A stretch of 64,000 bases of DNA from Colius striatus (GCF_028858725.1 NC_084760.1:8382867-8446866), one strand, 5' to 3'. Positions 13,320-27,212 are shown, counted from the first letter of the stretch. A program made the numbers and translations. The notes: generated by a model not told the origin, from the sequence alone.

Positions 13320-13520
13320 CTGCTGTGATTTATGAGATATGTAGGAATATGTAAGCCCCTACACTGAAGATCCTTATCAAAGGGAAACATTGGCATGCAG
13401 GTAGCTCATTAAGTTCCCGGGCAATTTTGTTAATCATGCTGCATAGATAAAATGCAGATAGGCCTTTAGTGAGCTGATAATCTAACAAATAGGCAGAAAG
13501 TGTAACACTGATAAAGCAGA
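13320..13520 (+). promoter_or_regulatory. Candidate intronic GATA-motif cluster
   Basis: Within about 140 bp there are TTATC at 13,374, AGATAA at 13,445, AGATAG at 13,456, TGATAA at 13,475 and TGATAA at 13,509. A TCF-like ATCAAAGG overlaps the first. The segment has no recognisable repeat and lies in a BACH2 intron; mammalian BACH2 introns carry many lymphoid enhancers. Motif density alone is weak evidence, so this is an inference. Confidence 0.25.
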
Positions 13521-14279
13521 GATGGGTTTAATAGCCAGCTGTAAATCTAGGCAATTCTATACCAGAGGCAGATCGTAAAAGGGGAATGTGCAAGTGTATA
13601 AGTGTGAGCATGAAAATGCACTGTTTCCTAAAACAGCAGATACAGCGGTAATGTTATGTGTGGAAAAGCTATTGGAGCAATTTCAGAGGTGTGTTAAAGT
13701 ATTTTTCTCTCCATCAAAGTCTGCACCACTTGTGGTGTACTTCATAATCCAGCGTCACAAGCACAGATCTGTGAATAACAAAGGCTTGTTCCTGGAAGTC
13801 AGGATTTTCTATTAAAATGAGCTCTACCACTGGTCCTGAGGTGGTGGAGGGAATTGATAGTCTTTTCATTGTGGTGGAGTAAGTTACTCACTCAGATTAA
13901 TACCAGTCACGAGTAAGACCATCACAAATTCATAGCCTGATGTCTCACTGACCTTTTGAGCAGCATCTTGCTCAGTGTTGTTAATTCAATTGGAAGGACA
14001 GGGACAGAGCAGCTCACTCACCTTCAGAGTATCCCATACCTGCTGGATAGGATATCCTGAGGAGCTGGGAAATGTGAGTGTGAATCCCCAGAGCCAAGTG
14101 AAGGCACATGGTATCCGACTATAGGTCCCTCATCTGATCTTTAGGCCGTTTTGTGAAAAGGGGACACCTCTTGTTTGTTTTAAAAGAAGAAACTTACAGA
14201 CTCCTACTGCCAGAAGGAGGCTGCAGGCTCTTCATCCCACTCTCACACAGGCATGCAGGTTTTGGACTGCTCTGAATGC

Positions 14280-14434
14280 CATAGAATCATAGAATCACAG
14301 AATGGTAGGGGTTGGAAGGGACCTTTAGAGATCATCTAGTCCAACCTCCCTGCAGAAGCAGGGTCACCTAGATCAGGTCGCATAGGAACGCATCCAGGCA
14401 GGTCTTGAAGACCTCCAAGGAAGGAGACTCCACC
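14280..14434 (-). mobile_element. CR1 LINE 3' fragment (short)
   Basis: Starts with ATAGAATCATAGAATCACAG and follows the CR1 3' consensus through GGTCTTGAAGACCTCCAAGG, ending abruptly after GGAGACTCCACC. It is a very short 5'-truncated copy antisense to BACH2. Confidence 0.94.
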
Positions 14435-15400
14435 TTGGTAGGCAAAGCACAGGGGGCTCAGATTTGTGAATACCACTTATAAGCAAGGGAAGAGGGTGTT
14501 TTGGTGAATCAAGACTTAAATGGCTTACCAGGGTCATGTAGAAGCTGGTTGGTGCAATGGGAAATTGAGTTGTGACCTCCTAAATCTCAGTTTAGCAGCC
14601 AACCCACTGAATCTCCTTTATCCCCAGTGATGAGCCCTGGTCTCAATGCTTCATGAAGAACAGTTTTTTCCAATACCTTTGTTTCCTGCCCATTGAGGGA
14701 AAAAATGCAACAGAAGCTTGTGCCAGTGCGTTTTTTGGCCAAAAAAAAAGAGACAATATCTATAGTTACTATGTGGCATAGCAGGTTATTTGATAGTTAT
14801 GTGGGAAGATACCACTATAAAATATCTCAGGGAAGAAAGTGTGTATTTTTTAATATAGGATAAGTGAATGTAAAATACAGATGGCATGATGAGAAAAAAG
14901 AACGAGTAGTTGTGTGCAACTGAATCCTGGAACAGTTGGTTGAAGATCACTGTCCTGGAAACAGTTGTTACACTTTCTACGAAGAAAATGGTGGAAAATT
15001 AAGTATTGAGGTGGGACTCAGAGTGATTTGAACTATGATTATGGATTTCTTTCCTGTTAGCTGTACCTTAGACTTACCAAAATCAGGAACAGCATGAGGA
15101 GAGTAATCTCTATGGGATGGAGAAAAGAGCTGTGCAGTCAGTCCTTACCTGTTATTTATTCAGCAGTGGCTTGCAAAAATGTGAGAAGAAAAAAAAGAAC
15201 CAGTTTGCTCTTGAAAGAGCCAGAAAGATATTTTCTGTTGAATGTTGCTATAATATTAAATGATTCCTTCTCTAAGCACTTTCAGGATTTAAGCAGTATC
15301 TTAAGCTTGAAACTGCAGTTTACCAGAGCTTCCCATCAGGGCGGAAGAATCAAAGCTGAATTGGTATTTCCACGGCAGTGTGCTGCATCACAGTTAAAAG

Positions 15401-15689
15401 AGAATCACAGAATGGTTTGGGTTGGAAGGAACCTTAAAGATCATCTAGTTCCACCTGCCCCTGCCATGGGCAGGGACACCTAACAGCAGACCAGGCTGCT
15501 CAAAGCCACATCCAGCCTGGCCTTGAACACTTCCAGGGATGGGGAATCCACAGCCTCTCTGGGCAACCTGTTCTAGTGCTTCACCACCCTCACAGGGAAG
15601 AACTTCTTCCCAGTATCTAATCTGAATCTACTCTCTTTCAGTTTGAAGCCATTAACCCTTGTCCTATCACTACATGCTCTTGTAAAAAG
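15401..15689 (-). mobile_element. CR1 LINE 3' fragment, second subfamily
   Basis: Diagnostic phrases are AGAATCACAGAATGGTTTGG, CAGCCTGGCCTTGAACACTT and AACTTCTTCCCAGTATCTAA. This subfamily differs from the copy that follows immediately at 15,690, so the second CR1 is inserted directly against it. Confidence 0.93.
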
Positions 15690-15959
15690 TCATAGAATCA
15701 TAGAATGGTGGGGGTTGGAAGGGACCTTTAGAGATCATCTAGTCCAACCCTGCTGCAGAACAGGTTCACCTTGAGATCAGGTCCCACAGGAACGTGTCCA
15801 GGTGGGTCTTGAAGACGTCCAAGGAAAGAGCCTCCACACCCTCCCTGGGCAACCTGTGCCAGGGCTCCCTCACCTCACAGTGAAATAGTTTTTTCTTATG
15901 TTTAAGTAGAACTTTTTGTGTTCCAGCTTCATCCCATTACCCTTTGTCCTGTTGCTAGA
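15690..15959 (-). mobile_element. CR1 LINE 3' fragment
   Basis: Starts TCATAGAATCATAGAATGGT and ends at GTCCTGTTGCTAG. It is the commonest CR1 subfamily of the window. It ends about 350 bp upstream of the BACH2 splice acceptor at 16,306. Confidence 0.95.
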
Positions 15960-16306
15960 TATCAGAGTCCTTCTCTGACTTTCTTATAGGCACTCTACAA
16001 GATCCTTCCAAAAATTAGCAGCATCCACACCAATTTGGTTTTTGCCAGTCTTTCATTAGAGCAGGTCCTTAGATCATAGGTCTTTGGGAAAAACAGTGCT
16101 CAGCTCAGCCTGTACAATGATGTACAGGAAGCAGTGCTAGCTGCTGGATGTGGCACCATTGCTGGTGTGGTAGAAGAAGAGCTGGTGCTGCACAGAATTT
16201 CTTTCTGGACATTCAATCTGTTAGATTAACTACGTGGTGAAGGACTTGGGATGATAGCAAGAGCTGATGGTAACACTGGCAATTTCCCTCTCTTTGTTTT
16301 TTACAG

Positions 16307-17851
16307 GTCACTGTCAGGGGATTTGGTCCATTGTTACAATTTGCCTACACTGCTAAGCTGTTGCTCAGCAGAGAAAATATCCAGGAGGTCATCCACTGCG
16401 CTGAATTCCTGCGCATGCACAACCTGGAGGACTCCTGCTTCAGCTTCCTTCAGACGCAGCTGCTGAACAACGAAGATGGCCTGTTCCTGTGCAAAAAAGA
16501 CACCACCTGTCAGCGCATGCACGATGAGGAGAACTCGGATGGAGACGAGGAGGAGACGATGGAATCGGAGACATCAAAAATATCTTGCCCGAGAGAGAGG
16601 ATGCACCAAGAGCCCTTCAGTTTTGAAACCACTGTTGCTGGAGCGGACAAAGGCGAAGGGATGCTGCCTGACTCTGACATGCTGAGAGACAGCAAGGACA
16701 ATTTGGACAAAGATGCAGTAACACGGTACCCCAGATACAAGAAATACCAGCTTGCTTGTACCAAGAATGTCTACAACACATCACACATCAGTACCTCAGG
16801 TTTTGCAAGCACATTCGGCGAAGAGAACTCTGGAAATGGCCTCAAATCAGGACTTGCTATGGGGCAGATAAAAAGCGAGCCTCAGAACGAAGAGAACGAT
16901 GAAGAAAGCATCACACTTTGCCTGTCTGGAGATGAACCTGACATCAGGGATAAAGAAGGGGATGTTGAAATGGACAGGAAACAGCCCAGCCCCACTTGCG
17001 TCGACAGGCCAAAAAGTGGGTCCTCTCCTTCTTGCTTGCGATCTTTCTTCAACAGAACAAAAAGCATAGATTTGGTTGGCTTCCCCAGCACTTCCCAACA
17101 GCACTTTGGCAGGAGTCCAGCGTGCCCTTTTGAAAAGGGGACAACTCAGGGTGACCACAAAACTGATTACGTCCCTTTCACGGGGAACTATGGGCAGTCC
17201 CATGCCATGCAGAAAGATGCTTCCAACTTCACGGTGGGATCGCCGCTCAGGGGGCCCGGCTTTGAAACTCTCTGTAAGCAAGAAGGGGAACTGGACAGGA
17301 GGAGTGTTATATTCTCTTCGAACGCTTGTGACCAAGTAAACACTTCGGTGCATTCATACTCTGGTGTGAGCAGCTTGGACAAAGACCTCACTGAGACTGT
17401 GCCAAAGGGTCTGTGGGCTGGCGGTAGCCAGTCTCTCCCCAGCTCTCAGACCTATTCGCACAGCGGACTGACAGCTGATCACTTGCCGGGAAGGATGCGG
17501 CCGAACACCAGCTGTCCGGTGCCAATTAAAGTTTGCCCTCGCTCTCCTCCTTTGGAAACCAGAACCAGGACCTCCAGCTCGTGCTCTTCCTACTCCTACG
17601 CGGAGGACGGCAGCGGCGGCTCTCCCTGCAGCCTTCGCCTTTGCGAGCTCTCCTCTTCCCCTTGCTCCCAAGGCCCCCGATTCCTGGCTCCCGAGCACCA
17701 GGAGCCCGGCGTGGTGGGGGATGGATTGTACAACCCGGTCCGAGCCCAGATTAAATGTGAGCCATCCTATGGAACAAACTCCAGCGATGAGTCTGGGTCA
17801 TTCTCAGAAGCAGACAGTGAATCATGTCCTGTGCAAGACAGAGGGCATGAG
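16307..17851 (+). CDS. BACH2: BACH2 exon: second half of BTB domain and central repressor region (515 codons)
   Basis: This exon encodes most of BTB and CNC homology 2, a nuclear transcriptional repressor that dimerises with small MAF proteins on MARE sites and controls B- and T-cell differentiation. It opens in phase 0 with VTVRGFGPLLQFAYTAKLLL, the C-terminal half of the BTB dimerisation domain, up to about residue 50. A long acidic and serine-rich region follows. Two sumoylation-type sites are visible, IKSEP near exon residue 188 and IKCEP near the end, matching the known BACH2 SUMO sites. Several Cys-Pro pairs (ACPFEK, SCPVPIK, VCPRSP, SCPVQD) are candidates for the heme-sensing CP motifs known in BACH2. 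The acceptor is TTTTTTACAG at 16,306 and the donor is GAG|GTAGGG at 17,851/17,852. The first ~81 residues, including the initiator Met, are outside the window. Identification rests on near-continuous recognisable BACH2 sequence. Confidence 0.97.
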
Positions 17852-20800
17852 GTAGGGATTTAAGATAAGTACATATATCGCAGTTGTTGTGACCCAATTA
17901 TCCGCTCCTTGATTCTCTCGATTGGCTTGGCAATTCCCCAGCATTTCCTTTGTTTGTAGAGGCAAAGAGTAACTTCTGTTTATTCCCTCATCAGCTGAGT
18001 GTGCGTGGTTGGATTCACGTAAACAGGTCTGCTTGACCTCCGAGGTGTTTGACACTTACTAGTGTTTGGGTATGGGGCAGCAGCAAACTGCTGAACGATG
18101 AGAGCACATCACTGCGCTGAGGAGTCTGCGAGCAGTGTCCCGTCCTTCTCCCTCCCTCCCTCGCACACTTGCACGGCACAAAGCACCATTCCTCATGCTT
18201 AATTTGCTGAGGTGGTTCCATCCACACTTGTTACTGCTGCTGATGTGTTTGAGCTGCCTCAAGCCATGCCTTTGCTGACACCGAGGGTCGGGCAGCCCTC
18301 TCAGAGAGCCCCTGCTGCACATTGCTAACAGAGGAGTAGCGGAGGCAGACAGAGTGGGAGGAGAATGACCTGTGAAGTGACTTGAACAGTTGCATAGCTG
18401 GCCACCCTCAGCAATAGGAACAGCATTCAAGTCAAATTCCCTCTGTGTGTACGTATGTGCAGATGTTGCCTTGGTTAAGTGTCAACTGAGATGAGATTTG
18501 CTGCCCAAGACCCCACTCTGTTGGGTGCTGAGCTCTAGCAGCCCTTGCATAAATGTTTTCAAAGAGAAATTAGCCTTTCATTTCCAGAACCGTGGGGAGA
18601 ATGGCAAGGGGACAGTCTGGGGCTGAAGAGCAAGCTGTGAATTTCCATGCAGCTTTCTCACGAGAGGGAGGAGAAAGAGGGCCTGCCCTAAAACTAGAGA
18701 TAGGCCAGCTGGAGATGCTGTGGTGTTAGCTGGCTAACCATGATTGAATAAACAGTCTATGTGAAGCCACTAGTTTGAGGGAAGTCTTAAATCACAGGGA
18801 TGTATTTTGAAGCCTGGGAACTGAAAAAAGACTGGATGCTTTTGTAGAGTTTCATTAGGAAACTGCGTGACCTGCAGAGTATACGAGTGAAATCATGCAT
18901 CTGCCTCCTCCAGTAAGGCTGAAATGCTCTGCTATGAGCACCCAGTTCAGAGCAGGTGGGCTTATTTGTGGTCTAGGAATGAAAACAGTGAGCTTTGTTT
19001 TATCCCTTAGTCCTTATTCCAGCTACATCCCAGGCTCTGGAAGATACCTTTCAGACAGATGTGAGTGGTTCCTCTAGTTGGCTGCTTAGCTCTAAGGAAA
19101 GGCTGGAGAACCCAGGGAGCTTCTGGTGTCCCAATCCCTGTCATGCTCTACCAGTGTGGTTTGAGAGGACAGTTCTTGTTTGTCCCTATAACCTGAGCCT
19201 GGGAGAGTGCAGAAAGGAGAGGAGACTCCTTGGGAAGCTCCCTGGGATGCTCTGGGTAGGACCTCATTTGGGGAGCCCTGCAGCAGAACCTTGCTCACTC
19301 AGCAAGGGCATTGTAAGCCAGCAAAACGGGCAGGAGGTGAGCCTTTTGGGGCTTGGTGATTAATTAGCTGTCATAATTGGCTAATTGTGTGCAGCAAAAA
19401 TGAGCTTGGAAGAGCCAAATGGAAAAGGCTATAGGGGACTGGTGGTGGTTTCCTGAAACAGAAGTAGGGGAATGTATGCAGGAGGCTGTGTCTGAGAGGA
19501 CAAAGAGGCTGTCTTGGTTTGCCACTGGCAGGCAGATGTGTCAGGCTCTGGGGCAGAGCTAGGAGAGGTTTGCTCCACTCCTGGTTTTGCTGCTGATTTC
19601 CTTCTGGGAAGATTTTTTTTGCACAAGTCTTCTTCCTGGGACTGTTGATAAGTTGGTGCTTCTTGGGGCTTTTCCCCTCAGGCATTTTCCTGTTAGGCAT
19701 TAAAAATGTGATGAGGAAGTTGATGCTCTGTGAGGATGCACTGCATTGTCCCGAGCAAGCCAAGGATAAACGTCACCCCAGTGCTTCAGTACAGGTTTTG
19801 TCTGAAAAATGAATTTGCAAAGGTTGTTACCAACACAAGAAAGGACACTGCAGCCTCATTAAACATTGCTGTGCTTATACAGCGCCTTGGGGTGTGCATC
19901 CTGCAATCCTGCAAGATCCTCTGCTGAGGAATACGTTGAAGGATATGTTAAACTAGATGGTCAAAAACACCTCACAGCAGCAGGAGGCTCTTGTATACGT
20001 CTCTCTACCTACTTTTAGCAGTTTGACTGCCATTAAAACAGCAGGAGAGGCTCACAGCAGTCTGAAACGGACTGCTTTCTGTCCTTCACCTCTCTGCAGG
20101 CTGCATGGGAATCTTTCTCCCTTCCTGAAATGGCTGATTTGTTCTTGCTGTCCTCATGACTTCCCAGATGGGTCCCTTGCCCACTGACATATCAGATCAC
20201 ACAGTGTTTGCTGGGCTTCTCTTCAAAAAGCACCTGATAAGATAGCTGTGGGCGACAGGCAGGCGCTTGCCCTTCTGGAAAGTGGCTGCACAGGCTCTTC
20301 TGCTGCGTGTGGGCTCTTATTTGGGTGGGAAGGCCTGATGGGAATAAGCCTGATGGACTCTGACCCTCACTTATCTCACAGAGCTGCTCAGTTCACGTGA
20401 AGTTTGGACCTTGTTGGTCTTAATTTGGGTCCCAGAGTGCTGTCAGTGCCAGAATTGAGGTCACAAAACGTCATTTGCCAGGGTATTGATTGATTGAGAA
20501 GCAGGTGAAAGGTTTCTTCTCTCTGCTTTTTTTCTGGCACTCTGCTTTCTCACAGATGGATGCCATACAGGAGCACATGCCCAAGTTGTTTGGTGCCAAA
20601 AGTGGGGTGTTTGGGCTTGACAGGAGTGCTATGTGGGTGTGAAGGTGACCCCACTCTGGCCAACCTACCTGTCCCATCGCAAGTGAAAGACTACAATCAT
20701 GAGCATCAGAGGCTATGTAGATCCCCATAACACTGCTGGTAAATCCCCTTCAGGATGTCTTTGCCTTTTGTTTCCTTCCTGTTAAGGGAACTACCCAAAA

Positions 20801-21801
20801 TCTTCTGAGATTTCCCTTTCTTAAGGCTTAGTAACAGAAAGCAGCAAGTGCAATGTGGGATGTCCCCATGTTAAAGAACTGAAGGAATGAAGCTGTTGAG
20901 CTGCTGGGACTTATGTAAAGTCTTTAACAGTCTATGCTGCTCTTTTCACCCAGCTCCCTCAGGCCTCCACAGGTTGTTAAAAATCAATTATTGGGATATA
21001 ACACTAGAAAGAAGGCTTCTGCTCAGTACTTGCAGGCAGGTTCTGACAGTCCTGCTTAAAATAGCAACAACAAAACAATAAGCCCTGAAATAATGAATTG
21101 TTGAGAAGGAAGTAATCTGTCAACCTGTTAACCTACTTGGGAAGAGAAACTTCAGCTCTACCTATTTTTCTTGATATTCTTCAGTGGATATCTATTGGGG
21201 GGGGTTCTGCTAGAAAACCTGTAAAAAATATTGTACTGCTAAACCAGTTAAACAGAAATCTCAGCTCAGTCTCATTTAATGAGTGAGTTTTCTTAGGAAC
21301 ACAAAATAAACAAGGGTAGGAGGAGGCAAGAGGTGGAGTTTTCCAAGAACTATTACTGTCTAGAGAATTGCATTCAGAGTGTCTTTTATTTATACTCCAA
21401 AAGAACTTCCCACCTGGGTTAGTGAGTCACTTTTCAAAGGGAATTTTCATAAAGGCAAAGCTAATGCAAATGGACCACTGAGGATATTGTAGGCAAATAA
21501 CCTCGAGGGAGAGCCCAAACCCCTCCATGTTAAGCAACAGGCAGCCACCGTTTCTCTGCTCATCTGCTGATGCTTAGCAAACTGCCAGAAGTCAGAGCCC
21601 CAGTAAAAGGGGCTCAACCAAAGTTACTCTACCAGAAATGGACTGGAGCTGCACTGAGTTACCTACGCTGAGTCTTCTTCACTGCTTAAGAATTCTACTT
21701 AGTGAAGAGTATTGCACAGAAAAAAAGACAACCAAGAAAAACACATGTTAAGGTGTGAACTTGCTTTTATTTGTAGTTCCTCCTCAGAATTTGGTGATCA
21801 G

Positions 21802-22307
21802 TCATAGAATCACAGAATGGTAGGGGTTGGAAGGGACCTTTAGAGACCATCTAGTCAAACCCCACCTGCAGAAGCAGGGTCACCTAGATCAGGTCACACA
21901 GGAACATGTCCAGGCGGGTCTTGAAGACCTCCAAGGAAGGAGCCTCCACACCCTCCCTGGGCAGCCTGTGCCAGGGCTCCCTCACCTCACAGTGACATAG
22001 TTTTTTCTTTAGTTTAAATGGAACTTTTTGTGTTCCAGCTTCATCCCATTACCCCTTGTCCTGTTGCTAGCTACCATCCAAAAAAATGCTGCCCCAGCCT
22101 CCTGACACCCACCCTTTAGATATTTATAAATATGAATGAGATCTCCCCTTAGTCTCCTCTTTTCTAGACTAAACAACCCCAGTTCCCAGATGCAGGACTC
22201 TGCACTTGTCCTTGTTGGACCTCATGAGGAGGTCCCTCTCTGGCCAACTCTCAAGCCAGTTGAGATCCTGCTGAATGCCAGCACAGCCTCTGGGGAATCA
22301 GCCAGTC
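21802..22307 (-). mobile_element. CR1 LINE 3' fragment with internal deletion
   Basis: The first part (21,802 to about 22,185) is the standard CR1 3' region from the tail to the CAGACTAAACAGCCCC-like segment. The sequence then jumps to a more 5' CR1 segment (ATGCAGGACTCTGCACTTGT, CCTTGTTGGACCTCATGAGG) that in other copies lies several hundred bases further on. Internal deletion within one element is the simplest reading. Confidence 0.9.
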
Positions 22308-25300
22308 AGCTTTCCCGATCTTATTAGCTTTACAAGTTAGAAAATGAGACAGTCACTCTCCACATTCTTCTCTGTTGGGTTGTTCTCCTGACCAGGATTC
22401 TCAGCTGTATCAGCAGAGCACTGAGAGTTTTGTTTGGCAACATCTGGTTCAATGGAGTCTTGTCAAACATGGTTCTCGCAAGATAACACTTGATGGCAGT
22501 TCTGTTTTCTTTCCTCTCTTCAGGAAATTAGAAGTGGTGGTAGCAGAGAATTCCTGGATTACAACAACCAATAAGAGTTCTCTTTTACATGCTTGAAATG
22601 TCAGGGAAGGCCTTTTAAACGTGATATTATTTCATTGCAGCCTACAGTCAATTCTGTTATCCCCTGAGCTGAAGACCTTGGTGGAGCTATTGAAGGACTC
22701 TCCAGTTCTTGGGGTTTTTCTGCATAAACAGATTTGTCAGTGAAATACTGCACTTTTCCCCTCCTTGTTTCACTGTCTAACCTGCCCTTCTCAAACTCAC
22801 CTTTTGTCAGGGTTTCTGTGCTATCTCTGGTCTCAGAAAAGCCTGTTAATGGGCAGCACTATTGTATTGTTGGGCCCTTTGAAGGGCTGGAAGCTGAGGA
22901 CACTGCAAGCAGTGAACAGGAAGAGGTCAGCCCAACATGTTAAGCACCAGCGGTGCGCGATCTGAGTACAAGCCCAAGTCATAGGCTAAAGGATGAGAAC
23001 TCCCATCCACATCTCCTAATTGCTGGGTTGAAGCCCTCAGCCATGGGACTAGCCCCTTCCCTCAATTCTCTAAGGCAGGTGGCAAATCAGAATGTTGCTC
23101 AGGCAACCTCCACTAAGTGCATAGCAGTGAGCTCTCAGGCAGTGTTTGCTGAGTCAAGCATCTCTCCGTACCCTCAGGAGGTGATGCTGGAGGTGACCCT
23201 GAGCAACTCCGTGGCCATCAGTTGTGTTGTGACAAACAGGACAGGCTGTTTGCAGTGGGACTTGCTGATTAAAGCCATTTCAGACCTGGTAGATCTACTC
23301 TTCCTGGGCTCACTATTCTCCTCTTGTAGTCCTCTGCCATCTTGGTATGATTGACACCTGAAAAGAAGAGGTGATCCAAAGGCTTTACCCATGCCAGTAG
23401 ACAGAGGGATGAGGAAACAAGTGAGAGGGCATCCTGCTCGTCCTCTGTCTTCCACAGAGTGTGACCCATTGGCTTTGTGGTTCTCAGATAGCCTCTGTCC
23501 AGGTTAAATCAGGTAGTTCCCTATGTAGGACTGTGAGTGGTGTCTGAATTGGTGTGTAGGCAAGCGAGCCCCTAACACATGTGGACACGCTACCATTCCT
23601 GCCCTGGCATGAAATCCAACATTAATGTATTGTGCTCTTCTATGGGAAGCAAATTAACCCTTTCTACATCAAAAAAGCATCGATATGATTCAGCCCCTAT
23701 GTTGGATTGCTCTGGTGGGTCCTGGGAGCTTTCCAAGGGCTGGGCAGTTTTAGGTGTCAGAGACTTTCAATGACTCTGGCTTTCAATTTAAGGGCATTCA
23801 GGCAACGGTTTTGCTTTTTACAGCTCTGGAGCACCTCATCAAGTTTTTTGAACCATTTACAAAGGTCAAGCTGGTACCTTTGAGTTCCACCCTCCCATGC
23901 CAAATACATAGTGATTACTTTTTCTTATGAGTAATGCATGAATGCTTTTAGCTAATGCAATGTTAAGCCAGGCTTGGGAAGCTTGTTGTCTCTCCTAGCA
24001 GTTGGCAGCACAAGGAAGGTGATGTTGAAATTCAGATAGTGAAAAAGCTCATGAGGTAAGGAAATTTCCAGCACTTCACATTTATGGGGAGTGAATATGA
24101 GGCCTTGGTCCTTTCCTTTATTCTGAAGAAAAAGGGAGGGTGGAGAGCAGCAGCAGCAGCAGTAACTAGTACAGTCTGTGAGCAGCACAGCAGCAGCTGG
24201 CGTATGATCCAAGCTGGCACTGACTAGTGAAGCTTGAAGGAATTAATCGGTTATATATTGGGCCTTTCATGTGCTGAGTCAGTGGCTGTCCCTGTCTGTC
24301 TAGGTTGCTATTACTTAGCCACTCAAAACAATGACATTTACACTGATATCCTGATGTTAATAAAGGGAGGGGGGAGGGAAATGCTGCAAAATCATAAACC
24401 ACTTTTCTTTTTCACTGGGGTGGGTTGATTGAATCGAGGGCGAGGGGCTGCAGCTGTGGCAGAAAGTGCCAGTTTCTTTGTTGTGTGGTGGAAACAGAGC
24501 TTGGTGTGAAAAAGCAGGGAAAGAATAATGATGCTGGTAAGGAAGATTTTAGAGCTCTATGAGGTTAGCTCTGGCTGGAGTAACTCCTGGAAGGAGCAGG
24601 GATCCTGCTTGCATTTCCAGTTTGAAGTAGTCGCTTCCTGTGTAAAATTCATAGTTATTGAAGAGAAAAGTTCACAAGAAGACAAGCTTGCTGAGGTTTT
24701 TTTACACTTCTTAGAAAAGACTGACTGTCCCTTTTCAGACCCCTCAGTAAGGTTTCTCTCACCTACTTTAGATGCTGTAAGATGCAGCATCTTTTGTAAG
24801 TCTCCTCCCCTCAACTCCTGCGGCTGGGAAGAGGGAGAAGCCATGTGGGATACGTTCCCATCCAAAGGGCTCGCTGTCCTCAACGCCAGCAGCAGGAGGG
24901 ACCTGGACACCAGCTAATTCTAACCCCTCATTTCAGACAGCTCTAAGTGGGTCAGATGAATCCCACCCCTGGCACAGTCGTGAATTGACTCTCCTCTCCG
25001 TTGTGATCAGTAGCAGCCGAGAGTCTTGCCCTGTGCCTGTGTAAAACGCTGTGAGCGTATCAGTGCAGCAATACCCCAGCACAGCTATGCACTCTGTCCC
25101 TGCCAAGGGCTTGGTGGGGTTTTTTTTCACTTGACAGCTAATTGCAGAGAGGGAGACAGGCAATAAAAATGCCGTGAATGGTGAAGGAAATGAGTCTGAC
25201 TCACTTCCACTCTCCCTTTCACGTTTTTAATCCTGCGCAGCACTGCCTGTGACAGGAGTGGGATTATGCCAGGTTTACTGGTAGCAGTCTCTGGCCTGCT

Positions 25301-27212
25301 GTGTAGATGGTTTGATTTTCAAGCTGTTATTTTTTGTTATGATTCTGTTTCTATTTATTTTCCCATTTCCCTTCAGCTACTTCTACCTGACAGATTGAAG
25401 TTACTTCCCTTTCATTCTCATTCCAGCTGCAAGCACATCTCCTTCCGAGTAAATATGTTTACAAAGGGAGAGGGAGGGAGAAATCAAGTTAACATTGCTT
25501 TCTGCTTTGGACTTACAGAAATAAGGGAAAACCAGGACCATGAAAGGACTGTTTTTTGCAATGAAACTGGTGTCTTTCAGAGGAAAGCACAGGCTGGTTT
25601 TCATTTTCAGAGCCTGGCTGAGGCTTGAGAGAAAAGCAGGTGACGCTGAGTTCATGTTGACCGTCCAAAGGCTGAGGGGAGCGGAAACCAAACAGGTTTC
25701 GTATCATTAGTTGGCAGTGTGTAAACAAGGTAGTCCACATCACCATGCCTAAGGTCAGCCTTTGTGTGTTGCAAGCAGGAATTTGAGGGGGATCCTGGCA
25801 GTGTTTGGCATTTTTTGCTGGTTTTCATTGACCTATCAAGTGTTAGGAAGCGGTGCCTGGACACATGGGTTAAAGGAGCAACATTCAGGGCATGAAGTCA
25901 TCAGAAAGGACGCACAGAAGTGTACATGCTTCAAGCTTGGAGATGCAGGGAGCAATGGTAAAGAGTGTGATAAAACACATGCTCACAAACAGAGGCAGCA
26001 GCTGGTCGTGAGCAGGTCCAGGTGCCCAGCAAGAGTCCATGACCATCCATGCCAGAGGCCACCACTCCCTGTTCCTGTATATGTGTCCTCAGCAAACTAT
26101 TAGGCAGAAACAAACTCAACTCTTCCATGAATGCAACTTGTTTTCATTATCAGAAGACAATGACCATGTTTTAAATATAGAAGTAATCTTTTCAATCTAT
26201 ATCTTTTGCTTGACTGTGTCAACTTCAGTTGGATCTTCATCGGCGGCAGCCTCCTTGTTCGAGAGGGTGGATGGCACCGAGTGGGGACAGAAATGCAAAT
26301 ATTTACTGCCATCTTTTGGGCACTGTGGGTATAACTCAAAAAAAAAGACGGATCAGTCGAGTTACTCAGCTGTCATCTTCAGTTTTGTCAGCAGGTCCTT
26401 GTTTGAGCACCAAACACAGCAGTCCACCAAGGAACATGAGGGTTTTTGGTAGTGCTGTTATCTGTCCCCAGCTACAAATGAAGAAAGGTTTGTGAGGAGA
26501 TGTGCTCACTTTGACTTGGGGGAGAAAAGCTAACAGAAGTCTTTGAGCACATCTGCCATTCTGCAGGTTTGGAGACAGTGTGTGTGTGTTGCTTCAGGCT
26601 GTCAGGAGTGTTGTGATTCACTTTGCTTTAATGACTAATCAGTTGGAGCTGGAGCTACTGTCCCGTGGTGTAAGGTCAAAACAGGATGGCAGTTTGTGGC
26701 CCGAAAGAACTATGTTTTACTGCAATTAACTGAGGTTTTTGGACTGTTAGGTTGTGGGGTTTTGTGGGGTTTTTTTTCCGAAGAAATACCTTTTTTTGTG
26801 CTTGTCAATCTACAACAACACTAGAGTGTCAGCAAATGCTGGCTTATTTCAAAATGTGTGTAATTTAGCAGGGATGGGTATGTTGCATCACACTCCTGAC
26901 CTTCTTACGTGGTGTGCTGCTCAGCTGAAATGCTGATTAGGCAACCTTCCTTAATTGCTATACGATGTTTTTCATCCACTTGAGGTGTCAGGTTGGATTT
27001 TTAACCTCACATCTGATCAAACTTTCAGTCCTGCAGGCCATGCAGAGACAAGTTTCCTGCTGTGGTAATAGCCCCATCCTCAAAACTAGTTTGAAATTAA
27101 TAGCAGCGAAAGTACTTCCCTGTTTGCAAAAGGCCGTGTCTCTCAGTGGACAGAGCCCTCTTTTCATGCAACGAGATCTGTCATGAGAGCTTTTTAGAAA
27201 GGTGAGCTATTC

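Larger units (their letters stand above)
1..16306 (+). other. BACH2: BACH2 intron upstream of the BTB second-half exon (3' part)
   Basis: This stretch ends in a pyrimidine-rich tract and TTTTTTACAG at 16,306, directly before the first BACH2 exon in the window. I found no segment encoding the missing N-terminal ~81 residues of BACH2, so that exon lies further upstream. Contents: a 41-bp minisatellite at 100-1,636, CR1 fragments listed separately, a short CA-rich tract near 2,892-2,906, and otherwise unique AT-rich sequence. Stretches around 2,600-2,720, 8,860-9,240 and 13,320-13,520 are dense in homeobox-like and GATA-like words and are free of recognisable repeats. This is only weak evidence of enhancers. 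The intron assignment follows from the downstream exon. Confidence 0.85.
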
